NCBI GenBank assembly: GCA_963932465.1
Contig: OZ010795.1
Location: 21,847,874-21,911,873, forward strand
Origin: Maratus speciosus
Lineage: Eukaryota > Arthropoda > Arachnida > Araneae > Salticidae
Length of the DNA stretch: 64,000 bases
Reading direction: 5' to 3'
This document shows, one piece after another, positions 33,037 to 43,679 of the stretch (the first letter of the stretch is position 1; the number at the start of each line of letters is the position of its first letter). The position numbers and the translations under genes were made by a program. The notes under the pieces were generated by a model. The model was not told the DNA's origin. It saw only the letters and a list, made by a program, of their open reading frames with translations, and did not search any database.

Positions 33037-34923
33037 CAGGGTGGTCGAAACTCGAAGGCTCCTAAGAGATAAACAAACAGATTTCTTGACTTATGGCATG
33101 CATTTTCATGATTCTGTTTGCTGGGGCTCTCTGAAACTCAGTTGAACGGTACAAAAAGAAACATCGATAGGGGGCGCTTTGGGCAAAAAACATAATTCGT
33201 TGACATTTCGGACGCTAACTGGAAACGGGGCGCTACGATCAGTTAGTAATAATGAAAACACATTTTCTACCTCTGCTCAACACTTCTGAATAAATTTAGA
33301 CCAAAAACATCAATGATACTGGAAATTTATTTACAAAAAATAACACTACAGAAGATGCTCGAAATTTCGACCTTGGGCCATGATGCAGGCTTCGCACCTC
33401 CGTCGCATTGAGGAGTGTGTGTTTCCAACAATGCCAGGAGTATCTCTGATCTGCCCTGCAGCTGCCACAATGCGCGCCACAAGTTCTTCAACACTGCTGA
33501 CAGGTGTATGGTATACCTCGGCCTTCAGGTAACCCCAAAGGAAGAAATCCAAGCAGGTGAGGTCTGGTGATCGGGCAGGCCAGTGAACTGGACCCCCACG
33601 CCCGATCCACCGCTGGCCATACCTTGCGTTTAGATGGAGACGCACGTCGTTCGTGTAATGGGCCGGAGCTCCATCGTGCTGGAACCACATCTGGCGACGC
33701 GAACCTTCGGGTACGTGCGCCTCATCCAGAAGCTGCGGCAGCACTTGATCCAGGAAAATCAGGTAATTTCCACCTGTCAGCCGTTCAGGTAACAAATAAG
33801 GGCCAATGAGGCAATCCCCCAGAATGCCGGCCCACACATTTACTGAGAAACGCTCCTGGGCTGCTCGGCTTCTGGTTTCATGTGGATTTTCATCACACCA
33901 CACATGACTGTTGTGGGCGTTCCACATTCCCTCCCGGCTGAAGGTGGACTCGTCCGTAAACAAAATGCTGTTTACAAAACGGGGATCCCTGGATCTCATC
34001 GCCAAGTACCATCTTGAGAATTCCACTCGAGGGCCAAAATCCTGCTCTCTGAGCAACTGCACCCGCTGGATGTGGTAGGGGTGCAGATTCCGGGAACGTA
34101 AGATGCGCCACGCAGTTGCTTGCGAAATGCCAACATGTCTGGCGATATCTCTCGTGCTAAGACCTGGGTTGTCCTCAACCAGGTTAAGCACAGCCTCTTC
34201 GTTGTCGGGGGTGCTCACTGATCGCTCCCGTTCAGGCCTGCCTCCGTCGAAAGATCCCGTTGTGGACAACCTCTGGTGTACTCGACCGAAGAAGGCATGG
34301 CAGGGGATTTGCCTGTTGGGGTAACGCTCGGCGTACAACCGCTGAGCGGCTCGTCCATTACAACCAGCAGCGCCATACGCCAAATGCATGTCAGCCAATT
34401 CAGAGTTTGTGTACCGTTCCATCCTACTACCGATCTGCAGACAAGTAACCCGAAGCTTAAGTAGGTACCGCACGTTCAAAAGACGTGTCTGCGCATACAA
34501 CTACGTCATCTCGCGTTGTCGTCTACGCATTACGTATCTTTTGCATATCGATATGGTACGATATCTTTTGCATAAATCAGCAAAAAGCACCTTATGTAAA
34601 TTTTATTGCGCGCATTGTGCATGATTGAAACCAGCTATGTTTGTTAAAAAAAACAAACAAACTGCAGTTTTAATAGATTCTTATGATAAGTAAATTACTC
34701 TCTTGTTTTGTTTCTAACTGATCGTAGCGCCCCGTTTCCAGTTAGCGTCCGAAATGTCAACGAATTATGTTTTTTGCCCAAAGCGCCCCCTATCGATGTT
34801 TCTTTTTGTACCGTTCAACTGAGTTTCAGAGAGCCCCAGCAAACAGAATCATGAAAATGCATGCCATAAGTCAAGAAATCTGTTTGTTTATCTCCTAGGA
34901 GCCTTCGAGTTTCGACCACCCTG
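33037..34923 (-). mobile_element. Mariner-family DD41D transposon, 1,887 bp, 210-bp TIRs
   Basis: Bounded by CAGGGTGGTCGAAACTCG and its inverse, each flanked by TA. TIRs span 33037-33246 and 34714-34923. It encodes one intact transposase on the minus strand. The TIRs share the blocks GATTCTGTTTG and GATAGGGGGCGCT with the outer arms, so inner and outer elements are related. Intact frame and near-identical arms suggest recent activity. Confidence 0.85.
33346..34422 (-). CDS. Mariner-family transposase (DD41D spacing), intact
   Basis: Catalyses cut-and-paste transposition at TA sites in the nucleus. Start is chosen at the ATG at 34422 (358 residues); upstream codons to 34500 are open but do not look family-like. 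An N-terminal helix-turn-helix region (MERYTNSELADMHLAYG onward) is followed by GGRP, then a second HTH (LSTRDIARHVGISQATAWRI). The catalytic triad is FTDEST (Asp about 157), QHDGAPAH (Asp about 250) and SPDLTCLD (Asp about 292), with 41 residues between the second and third Asp, matching the DD41D (rosa-like) group. The usual proline before the third Asp is cysteine here (LTCLD). Length agrees with the superfamily. It is much richer in GC than neighbouring DNA, consistent with horizontal origin. Located centrally between 210-bp TIRs. Functional status is inferred from an uninterrupted frame only. Confidence 0.93.
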   Translation of the reverse strand: MERYTNSELADMHLAYGAAGCNGRAAQRLYAERYPNRQIPCHAFFGRVHQRLSTTGSFDGGRPERERSVSTPDNEEAVLNLVEDNPGLSTRDIARHVGISQATAWRILRSRNLHPYHIQRVQLLREQDFGPRVEFSRWYLAMRSRDPRFVNSILFTDESTFSREGMWNAHNSHVWCDENPHETRSRAAQERFSVNVWAGILGDCLIGPYLLPERLTGGNYLIFLDQVLPQLLDEAHVPEGSRRQMWFQHDGAPAHYTNDVRLHLNARYGQRWIGRGGPVHWPARSPDLTCLDFFLWGYLKAEVYHTPVSSVEELVARIVAAAGQIRDTPGIVGNTHSSMRRRCEACIMAQGRNFEHLL

Positions 34924-35379
34924 TACTTTGACATTTTATTCCGGCTCTTACGCTTTTTGCAGGGCTCTACTTTTGGGTTCAAACTTTAAGTTAGAGTATA
35001 AACTTTGGCGAGCATGTGTTAAATTATCAAAATAACGGGCTTAAAGTTGTTGTCTAGCTCTCCAAAGTCTGCAGCGCCCCCTATCCATGTTTTAAGTGAT
35101 ACGCTTATCAAATTGGTACTGAAGAAAGTCTAAACAAACAGAATCATTTCGACGCAACAAGCAAGAAAATCTAACCATTTCCCTAGTTTTTATGACGTTT
35201 CGAATTTCGGCACCCAAATTTTCGAAAGCGCCTAGCGCCTTACCATCGCGTCAGGGACCCTACATTCCCTATTCAAAAATGTTCGTCTAGGTGTGCTCTA
35301 TCGATCCTTAAAGTTTGTCACCGACGAGCTGAATCACCCTGTATATAGATCAAAACTTTAAAAGATCATTGAAACTCGG

Positions 35380-36600
35380 ATATACTTTAAACAAGAACGA
35401 AAAATCATGCGACCAGCATAGATTCCGAAACACTTTCTAACACATTCAGAATACTGTATCAAAACTTCACAATGTGCTAAAGTGCAATATAGAATTTAAA
35501 AAAACGCATAACGCATTTGAAAATTCAATTTCTGAAATCACCATGAATAAACAAAAAAATATACGATTTTTTTTGTGCAGCCCTGTATATTAGCCATATA
35601 TTAGTATGTATATTACACAATATGCTAAAAGTGATTTCTGTGAAACGCATAGCAAAGTTGAAATGTCCTATTCAACCATTTCCGTTAATAACCGGAAATG
35701 TACTTGAGGTATTGCTGGAATGTTATTCAATATGAAGACATGAATAAGAAGTTCCTCAATAGTAAATAATAAAAAAGTTAAGAGTTTTAACTTTATGTTT
35801 TGATTCATTATTCAGTAGAAATATATTTTACTTAGGATGAAGAAAAAACATTTATTTGAAGAAAATATACACTGGAATAATACGCTGCACGCAATACTTA
35901 TAACACTTCACAATATAAAAAAAAAGCAGATGTATATTCTTGAAACTATTTACAAACACAAATATAAAGAAATACTTTGACCTATCTACTAAACTATAGT
36001 TAGTTGCAGTTTTTAATGTATTATTATTACTCCTTTGGAATATCAGTGGATTTTTAATCCAGCAGCATTTTGCTGCTCGCTGCTATGAGTCATGGAGGAG
36101 CACTCACTGTTCCAGTAAAACAACAAAGAGGATTGTATGATGCTGCCATCTGGTTCTTGAAAATAAAAAGAGCAATTCTCTAACAGATATTTTTGCAGCT
36201 CTGTATAGATTCTATAAAACTTATGCACACCCACTAAAATGCAAAAAATAGTTCATTTAAAAACGCGGATAACAACTAAAAACGCATTTCCAGCCAATAT
36301 TCTTCAGAGGCAGCACTGTAGTCCAATACTTTTGTGTGCCCCTGTCGATGTACGGTAAGCTTTTTGTAGTACACATCGGAGATTCATACAAATTTCAATA
36401 TATTTAAAATACTGTCCTATCATTAAAATAGACCGTAAACAATTTTTGCAATAGACATTCATGTAACTGACTTCTTTTGAGTCACTATGTTGAGTCAACT
36501 AGTGTTAAAAACAAGTGTTAAAAAGACAAATGCGTCTTAATTTACAAAAACATAATATACCTAAAAAAGAAAATGCACATTGACCTTTTCTGACTTACCC
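35380..36600 (-). repeat. TACAGGG-monomer repeat family, cluster C
   Basis: On the minus strand boxes such as TATACAGGGCTGCACAAAAA (about 35590) and TATACAGAGCTGCAAAAATA (about 36210) recur, with ATTTTCAAATGCGTTATGCG-like monomer bodies between. It begins directly beside the mariner composite, which may have inserted between clusters B and C. Confidence 0.65.
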
Positions 36601-36627
36601 ACTATTCCGAAAAATGCTTTTTATATT

Positions 36628-36725
36628 AAGAAACTTCAGGAACCAAACTAATTTCAGGATTTAAACAAGCATTTATAAAACACAAAGTTTATTTTGCTGC
36701 CACGGATTTCCGGAAACGTTTCTGA
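36628..36725 (+). repeat. Dispersed repeat, copy 1 (partner 59630-59715)
   Basis: AGAAACTTCAGGA, ATTTAAA.AAGCATTTATAAA, TTTTGCTG.CAC.GATTT and GGAAA.GTTT are shared with 59630-59715 in the same orientation. Confidence 0.55.
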
Positions 36726-36739
36726 TCCTTCTGTTCTTT

Positions 36740-37760
36740 TTATCGATTTAAGCAAATAATAAATTAGTTTGAAGAAATTTATTGTTAGTTTTTTATTTTC
36801 TAAGAAATCCTTTCACTCATAAATTTAACATTAACGATCAGAGGATTGATTCTTTAACTTTTTTTTTAAATTCTCGTTAATATAAAAGAAATAAGTCGTA
36901 AAAAAAATGAAGTCATTTTTATTTCTCACAATAAAAAAATCGTCCCTGAAGAATTTAAGGTAAGGAATGGTTTTCCGACTCGTATGTAACTCGGAAGGGG
37001 ATATTGTATAATTCTGTTTGTGTTTACTGAAAATTTCGTAGATTGAGAAACCTTTTTTTTTTTCAGTACAGAAATACTGTTAAAAGAAAATTCTATTTCA
37101 TTCTATTTGTTGACAGATATATTCTGTAACAATATATTTAAAGTCAGTATCATTTCACGTGATAGAAAATTAATATAATATATATTTTTTTTTTTCATAG
37201 AATCTAGATTACATGAAATGAATTTAATAAAACAAGTAAGTTGCTTATGATTAAAATAGGAGTATGTGAGTCTCTTTCAAACAGAAATGTCCTTCATTGA
37301 ATTTTACTTTGTTTAAAAGTACAAAACATATTCAAAGAAAAAGTGATAATGAAGTAAAGTGAAAGGGATTTCTGAACACGATTTATTTTATGTATGCAAA
37401 TAATAGCCGTTTTTAGAAATTTAATTTATTTGTAAGGAGATAGATTGTATGTTTCGCTTGTAAAATACCTCGCATATATATAAAATATTCAGTATTTATT
37501 CCACAAAAATCTTTAAAGACAATTTTTCAATTTGCGTTTGATAATCAAAAATCATTTATTTGAAGGCAAATTTAACATTTCCAGAAATTCCATTTCACTC
37601 TTAAATTCTTCCGATAGCATTCTGTAAATGCACTTTTCTAATTCTATTAATGCGCAAAATACTTTTAACTATCATTTTTCTTTAAATTTCACTTAATAAG
37701 TTACTTTTAAAATAAAGTCTCTATTGCTCATAAAATTTAGCACTAGTTTTTTTTTTATAT
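36740..37760. other. AT-rich intergenic DNA
   Basis: No gene or clear repeat. Confidence 0.45.
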
Positions 37761-37767
37761 AAATGCA

Positions 37768-37797
37768 CTACCTGACCCGCCCGGCGTTGCCCGGGTT
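37768..37797 (-). mobile_element. Helitron-like 3' end
   Basis: On the minus strand the sequence reads CCCGGGCAACGCCGGG then CGGGTCAGGTAG followed by T: a GC hairpin ending a few bases before a GTAG|T, close to the CTAG|T terminus of arthropod Helitrons. The rest of the element to higher coordinates is not delimited. Confidence 0.4.
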
Positions 37798-37799
37798 CT

Positions 37800-38375
37800 T
37801 GATAGCATTCTTAAATGAATCTTAAATTTACATGATTTTATATCTTTAATTCGATTTAGTATCAAATATGCTCCCACTGACTGTGTTAAAAATCGATAAA
37901 AGATAATAAATAAATAAATAAAAACACTGATATTTAGAAGTAAAATGTCTTCATTTAGTCAAATAAATATCCAACTTGTGTCGCCATCTACAGATAAAGA
38001 AATTGACAGATAATCATTTCAAGCAGTTTTCATGTAACAGAAAAAAATATACAAATTTAATAAAATTCGAATCGTCCTAAATATGGGACACTAGGCATAA
38101 ATGAGTTAAATTCAACATAATGCTACATTTGTCTTATTTGTTGTAAAAAAAATAGTTTGTCAAAAATAGTTACCTATGGTGTTCAAAAAGGTAATTTAAT
38201 GTACATTAATTAATTAATTAATTAATAGTATATCATTAAGATTACATCATTATACACTATAAAGATCATTATTAATCATTGTGATGATATGAAATCATAA
38301 AAATTATATTTTTGTAATTTGATAGTATCATTGATGTTATCAACATTAAAATTATATTAAATAGATATATTATTC
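37800..38375. other. AT-rich DNA with one piggyBac-like end
   Basis: GGGACACTAGGCATAAATGA followed by GTTAA at about 38085-38110 matches the right end of the 40302-42238 element (TTAA after ATG-GGG type end), implying another, truncated copy. An (ATTA)n tract is at 38204-38226. Confidence 0.45.
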
Positions 38376-38379
38376 TAAA

Positions 38380-39400
38380 TAGTATGCTAAAATTTAGTTT
38401 GTAAAAAGACGCTTAACACAGTTGAAAATTCAGCTTCAAAAATTTCTACCAATAGACTTTAATATTTTAAAATTATTTTGTACAGTCCTGTATATTACCT
38501 ACAGTTTATTATATAAGCCACGTATCAAGATAAAATTTAGATCAAGAAAAAACTAGCTTAACCCTTTATCTACTGACGTCAAAAATAAGTACAATTAAAA
38601 TAACTTATTATAATATTCATTTAATACATCGATTAGTTGTAATACAGTTTAGAATGAGTCATAGATACATTACTTTATCTTTTTCCAAAAGCATTATGGG
38701 ATACAAAAAAAATATATATATTTTAAGGATGATTTATTTTGTCTTTGCCTCTTTTCAGCTTTCTTAAGGAGAGGGGGATTTTTGAATTCGGAAATATTTC
38801 TATTATTTCTATTTTAAGAACATTATGTTTGTACATTTCCTAATTCTACAAAATACTAAGAAAAATACTTAAAATAAAATATTTCAGTGGGGTTCTAAAT
38901 ACTGAACAAAATCCCTCGAAAATCAGATTTATTTAATCCTTCTAAATACTACAATCCTTCTGAAATTTGTTATAGGATTACAGTGCTCGCACCGTTCCTA
39001 AAATTTTTGCACTTTGCTACCACTAAATTAAAACAATAATCTTTGTTGTACATTTCTATTATAAATGTTATAGGATTCTACCACGAAGAATTCTTTTTTA
39101 AAATACTGGTAACAAAGCACGAAAATTTTAGGAACGGTGCGAGCGCTGGGATTATGTAAATATTCTAATGTAATTAAAAAAAGTCATGAAAAATGCTGTA
39201 AATGAACTATAAATGCTACAGTATTTTTGTTCAACTGAGTTTATGTATAGTAAATGTCAATATCACATTAAAAATACTGAGCAATCCGAGACTATTTAGG
39301 CGAGTTAGAGCACGGACGAAAGGACAGACGACCAGACAAACTGAACGCATAAACATTATTCAATTATGTTGGAAAGTGTTAAACAGGCACTGCATTTTTG
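38380..39400 (-). repeat. TACAGGG-monomer repeat family, cluster D
   Basis: Minus-strand head at about 39283-39390 (TTAACACTTTCCAACATAAT, CAGTTTGTCTGGTCGTCTGT, then GTCTCGGATTGC). A monomer box TATACAGGACTGTACAAAAT lies near 38490. A TTAACCCTTTATCTACTGAC string at about 38558 may be another TTAA-type terminus. Confidence 0.6.
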
Positions 39401-39404
39401 ATGC

Positions 39405-40250
39405 AAATGTCTGTAATGAGAGAAATACGACATTGTTGCTAAAAATATCTTTAAAACGGCAGCATGAAATACATTTAAACAAGATAATTAATACTTAAAT
39501 GATTTATTTAGAAATTGTTTTTGAGCTTAAACGTTTGACATGCATCATATAATCGACGAGATAATTAAGTAATCTTTTTAAACATTTGAAATTCACACCA
39601 TTTTTCATTTTTGCGCATGAGATAAAGCAAGAATTAAAAAAAACAAATTAAAAATAAAATTTGCAGATTATTCAGAAAGAGTTGCTGTCAGAACTGCATA
39701 AACATTCAGATATTTATTATCTCTATATATAAAATCATAAATATTCAAGAAACGTTAATGACAATAACAGCATCTGTGAGAAAATACAGAATGCTTTTTC
39801 CTTTGTCATGCTAATGCATGTACGTAACTATTATTCAATACACATTTTCCTAACGTTATCGATTTTTTTTCTTGAATTGTCTCGATGCATTTGTTTAAAA
39901 GTGAATCCAATTTGCATTGAACTGACATTTCCGCTAACATTAAAACATAGAAAATGTATTCGAAAGAAAATCCAATCTTTTGTATGTATGAATCGGAGAT
40001 AAAACGCTTAAATGATTCTAAATCCCTTCGACGTTTCTAATTTTTGGAATAGATAGAATGAGATACAATATATATTCCAGAAGACAATAGGTTCCGAAAA
40101 GATTTGCATGAATACCCAAGCTGTATGAATAATTTAAAGACAATGAAGTCTCTTCAGGGGACATATTTTGGCATTCAACCTGAGAATTCTGAAAAGTATT
40201 TAAGGATTAAAATTTATAAAACTCCCTTTTTAACAGTTTTCAAAATAGTT
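39405..40250. other. AT-rich intergenic DNA
   Basis: TCTCTATATATAAAATCATA at about 39720 resembles a Helitron 5' end on the plus strand, without a found partner. No gene. Confidence 0.4.
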
Positions 40251-40297
40251 CAAAAGTATTAGAGAATTCGATTTGTCTGTCTACAGTCTTTCCGTGC
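40215..40297 (+). repeat. TACAGGG-family head, left half of split cluster E
   Basis: TTTTTAACAGTTTTCAAAAT and GAATTCGATTTGTCTGTCTA match the heads of clusters A, D and F. The head is interrupted at TTAA by the 40302-42238 insertion and resumes at 42243. Confidence 0.65.
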
Positions 40298-40990
40298 TTA
40301 ACCCATTTGTGCCTGGCGTCCTAATTTTGGGACGTTTTCTTAAAAAAATTCCCATTACAAATTGATTTATGATATGCTTTCAAAACTTAGTAAAATATAT
40401 CCTTATTATTTGTTTTCAATATTTATCCATAAATGGTAGTGCATTTTTAAGTATAAAAAGGTGAAATAAATGTTTGTTGTAGCGCAAAGTTGGATTTTCT
40501 TGAAATAAAATGGCGCGTAAGAAAAAGGAAGATATTTCTTTTATTTTTTTATCAATCATTCTATAAGTGGTATTATTTATAAGACGAAACATTATTTTAG
40601 AATACGTATTTTTGCATTTTTTCAGATTTCTATTTTTTTGTTCGAATTTGAACCTTTATATATCGTCCCAATTTTGGGACGCTAGGCACGAATGGGTAGG
40701 GTTTTTCTCCGTTACTGTTTATGCATTAAATGTATGTTTTATGGCCTTTTATTTTGTTAGAAAATGGTTACATACCATTCGGATTATTATTTGGTTATAA
40801 AATTATTATTCGAGTTATTATTCGGCTGTTCTTTGTTATTACTATAGGGGGAACAGGGGCTGGGCTCGGTTCAAGAACAAGACACCCACCCCTTCCCACC
40901 CTTAACTATTGGCTTAGTAAAAATTTGTATCATACCGTTATGTTTTGTACTAGTTTAGTATTTCACATCCTGAGGTTACTAAAATATATA

Positions 40991-41454
40991 CAGCAGAACC
41001 TCGATTATCCGACGAAATTGGGACCGAACCGACAGCGGATAATCAAATATCCGGATAATCGAGAATTTATCAATAATCATCTAGTTTAATATGCAACATC
41101 TTCATCTAACTGCTATTGGAACTATTTGAAGTACTTGATAAATATCTAAATTTAAATTATACATGAAAATAATTTTATTTGTTTAGAACAGGGACGTGTA
41201 CACAGAAGGGGGGGGGGGGGGGGAGTATAATTATCCCGGGATCGGATCTTGTGGGAGCTCAAGCTAATTTCAATGGAATTCGAAGAAAGGGGAACCAAAA
41301 TGCTTATATCTACTCGTGGTTTGGAAAGAAACACTTGCATACACAAGGAATGTGAAAGTAAAAAAAAAAAAAAAGTTGGAAAAAATTCAGAATATTGACA
41401 TCGGTTTACACAGAGTTCCGGTTACACGAGGGTCGTATAATCGAAGTTCTACTG
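40991..41454. mobile_element. Pogo/Tigger-like MITE, 464 bp
   Basis: CAGCAGAACCTCGATTATCC at the left and ATAATCGAAGTTCTACTG at the right are inverted ends, each flanked by TA (40989-40990, 41455-41456). Nearby inner sequences (CGGATAATC; GGTTACACGAGG) are typical of pogo-type ends. Contains a long G run (about 41211-41223). It sits in the middle of the piggyBac-like palindrome. Confidence 0.75.
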
Positions 41455-41456
41455 TA

Positions 41457-41833
41457 CCATATATACTCGTGTGTAAAACGAAGAATTTTTGACAATTTTA
41501 TGCAAGTAAATTGGGGGTTAGACTTATACGCGAGTCAATTACAAAAGCCAAAAAAAAGAAAAAAAAAAAAACCCTTCGAATACTGCAAAAGTCTGATTTT
41601 TTATGTGTATAAATAATAAAATATACAAATAATAATAATTTCTTATTAAAAAAATTTCAATGATTTGTTTTTGTTTACTTACTAGTTTTTCACATTAGTA
41701 AGTGATATCTTTGGTTTGATATTGTGCGAAATTCAAGTAAAAAGTTAGGAGGTCGACATACGCGAGTTTTTGATTTTTTGCAGAATTTGCACTCAAAAGT
41801 TAATGGGTCGGTGTATATGCGAGTATATACGGT
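41457..41833. mobile_element. TA-flanked MITE with TATATACTCG ends
   Basis: CCATATATACTCGTGTGTAA at the left is inverted as ATATGCGAGTATATACGG at the right; TA lies on both sides (41455-41456 shared with the previous element, 41834-41835). Inner parts also pair: GGGGGTTAGACTTATACGCG versus GGTCGACATACGCGAG are related. Confidence 0.65.
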
Positions 41834-42242
41834 ATATATACTCTATTAATAATTATTGATTATTATAAATTTTTACTATGCCAATAGCTAATGTTTAGGA
41901 GGAATTTGGTCTTGTTCTTTAGCCAACCCCAGCCCCCCTCCCCCCTCCTTATATTAATAATAAAGAAATTTTTATAGTCAAATAATAACCCGAATGATAT
42001 GTAACCTTTTTGAAACATATCAAATGGCATAAAACATAGATATAATGCGTAGACAGTAGCGGAGAAAACCCCTACCCTTTCTTGCCTAGTGTCCTAAAAT
42101 TGGGATGTTTAGATTTTTATATGTTAAATAAATATTTTTTCAAAGAGAATTTTTTTATTATTTTTTACGTTCATTTTACACCATTTACTATAATTAAGCA
42201 CAATATTGAGTTGAAAAAAATATTCACTCACTAATGGGTTAA

Positions 42243-42960
42243 ACTTGTGTCTATATGCTTAGATTGTCACGGAATTGATATAAGTTATTCAAGTTCGTTA
42301 TTAAAAATGAAGCATTTCGATATTAAAAATAAAGTGAGTAGTATTTATAGTTCGTTTACAGAGCACTTAAGAGAATTCCGTTACGTTACAGTCTATGAGA
42401 TGAAATCGTTTGCTATGTATTTTAATGATGTTACACTATTTCAAACATATTGAATATGATGTATATTACCGAAGTGCACTACCAGATGCTTACAACAGAA
42501 TAAGATGTGCACTGTGCATGTCATTCATCTTTCATTTACAGGGGCACACAAAATAATTCGGTTATAGTACTGTATAAGAACAGTAATTGTAGAAGTGCGT
42601 TTTAAGTTGTGGTATGCGTTTTAAAATTTAATTTTGTTTCAGTTTATTGACGGAAATTCCTGAAGAGAAATTTAGAACTGTACTATGCGATTCCTAACTG
42701 AACTAAATTTGAGCATGCTGTGTAGTATATGTGCTTATCAATAGATATTATACAGGGCTGCACGAAAGAAGTCTGGTATTTTCCCACCTGGTCCAGATAC
42801 TTTCAGAGATTAGCTTTTGAAATCTGTCATTTATTTTCCTAAATTGTTTACATTTAGCGCAAGCTGAGGTAACTGGATCCACGTTAGGCTACCATAGGCT
42901 GTTTTATAAAAAACCGTTGATGACTTTTAAGTTTTAGCTTTTGTCAACATTGCGCCAACG
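42243..42960 (+). repeat. TACAGGG-monomer repeat family, cluster E (right part)
   Basis: Continues the interrupted head (GCTTAGATTGTCACGGAATT), then monomers with boxes TTTACAGAGCACTTAAGAGA (42357), TTTACAGGGGCACACAAAAT (42536) and TATACAGGGCTGCACGAAAG (42750). Confidence 0.7.
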
Positions 42961-43290
42961 TGTGTCAACTCACTCATATCTCTGTCTTTGCTGTGATAGG
43001 GTGCGGAAAATTTAGGTTTCTTTTTTTAAAAAACAACGTAGATTTGGCTGAACTTTCCCGAATCTTTATTAAAATACAGTAAGTACTTTTACTAAACAAT
43101 ATATTTTTTTAAAGATTAGACACATAAATAAATACATAAATATTATTAGATATTTATACATATTTACTTCATGTTTCAAATGTAAGGCCGGTGTTCTCGT
43201 AAACCGATAAATATTTCAAGAATGGGACATGTATCAGTGGCAAATGGAACCATGTGGGATCCAGATACCCCGACAGATATATCCCTTTAA

Positions 43291-43677
43291 GCCCTAACCC
43301 GCACAATTGTGCGGGTGATACTAAACTAAAATAGAATGACGATTTCCTGTTTTTGTGAGATTTATAACCAAATATGCGCATTTATATGAGTTAATTGGCT
43401 TCAGATGTTTTGATAAGACACAACAAAGGGGCACCAATCACAATGCAGGGTTAGATTTTCTACTTTTAAAAAGATTATTTCATCTGACAGCTATAGACAA
43501 AAAGTATGTATTGTCGTAATTACTTTTAAATAGGATTTTTAGTGTTTGCTTAGTTTTAATTTTTCTTTTCATATACTTTATCCATGATTTTAATTGATTT
43601 TGTCTTTGATAAATGTAATGAGACTTTACAAATGTTAAAAAACAAATGACCCGCACAATTGTGCAGGTCCGGCCTTT
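43291..43677. mobile_element. MITE with 20-bp palindromic termini
   Basis: ACCCGCACAATTGTGCGGGT at 43297-43316 is a perfect 20-bp palindrome; the same sequence with one change is at 43649-43668. Outside them, TTTAAGCCCTA and GGTCCGGCCTTTA are loosely inverted, with TTAA at 43287-43290 on the left and TTTA on the right. Likely a TTAA-type non-autonomous element. Confidence 0.55.
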
Positions 43678-43679
43678 AC

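Larger units (their letters stand above)
32619..35341. mobile_element. Composite mariner-type element, 628-bp inverted arms
   Basis: CAGGGTGATTCAGCTCGTCG at the left is inverted at the right end, with TA on both sides (32617-32618, 35342-35343) inside a TATATA context. Arms 32619-33246 and 34714-35341 are each 628 bp and differ at only about two positions seen by eye (near 32867 and 33065). Each arm contains an internal second terminus, CAGGGTGGTCGAAACTCG, preceded by TA (33035-33036; mirrored at 34924-34925). The outer 418 bp on each side may therefore be a separate palindromic element into whose centre the inner element inserted. Confidence 0.85.
40302..42238. mobile_element. PiggyBac-like non-autonomous element with TTAA duplications
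   Basis: TTAA (40298-40301) precedes CCCATTTGTGCCTGGCGTCC, and AATGGG is followed by TTAA (42239-42242): the CCC...GGG ends and TTAA duplication are piggyBac hallmarks. Long inverted arms correspond over about 40302-40988 and 41836-42238: GTTTTATG, GGTTACAT, ATTCGG, TTATTATTTG, AAGAACAAGAC and ACTATTGGC.TAGTAAAAAT. The right arm has lost about 280 bp. Subterminal CGTCC.AATTTTGGGACG repeats are typical. It interrupts the head of a TACAGGG cluster. No transposase. Confidence 0.8.

Noticed and set aside
33488..34464. Several open frames antisense to or in other frames of the transposase
   Set aside because: They are shadows in GC-richer coding DNA; only the minus-strand frame has HTH and DDD motifs.
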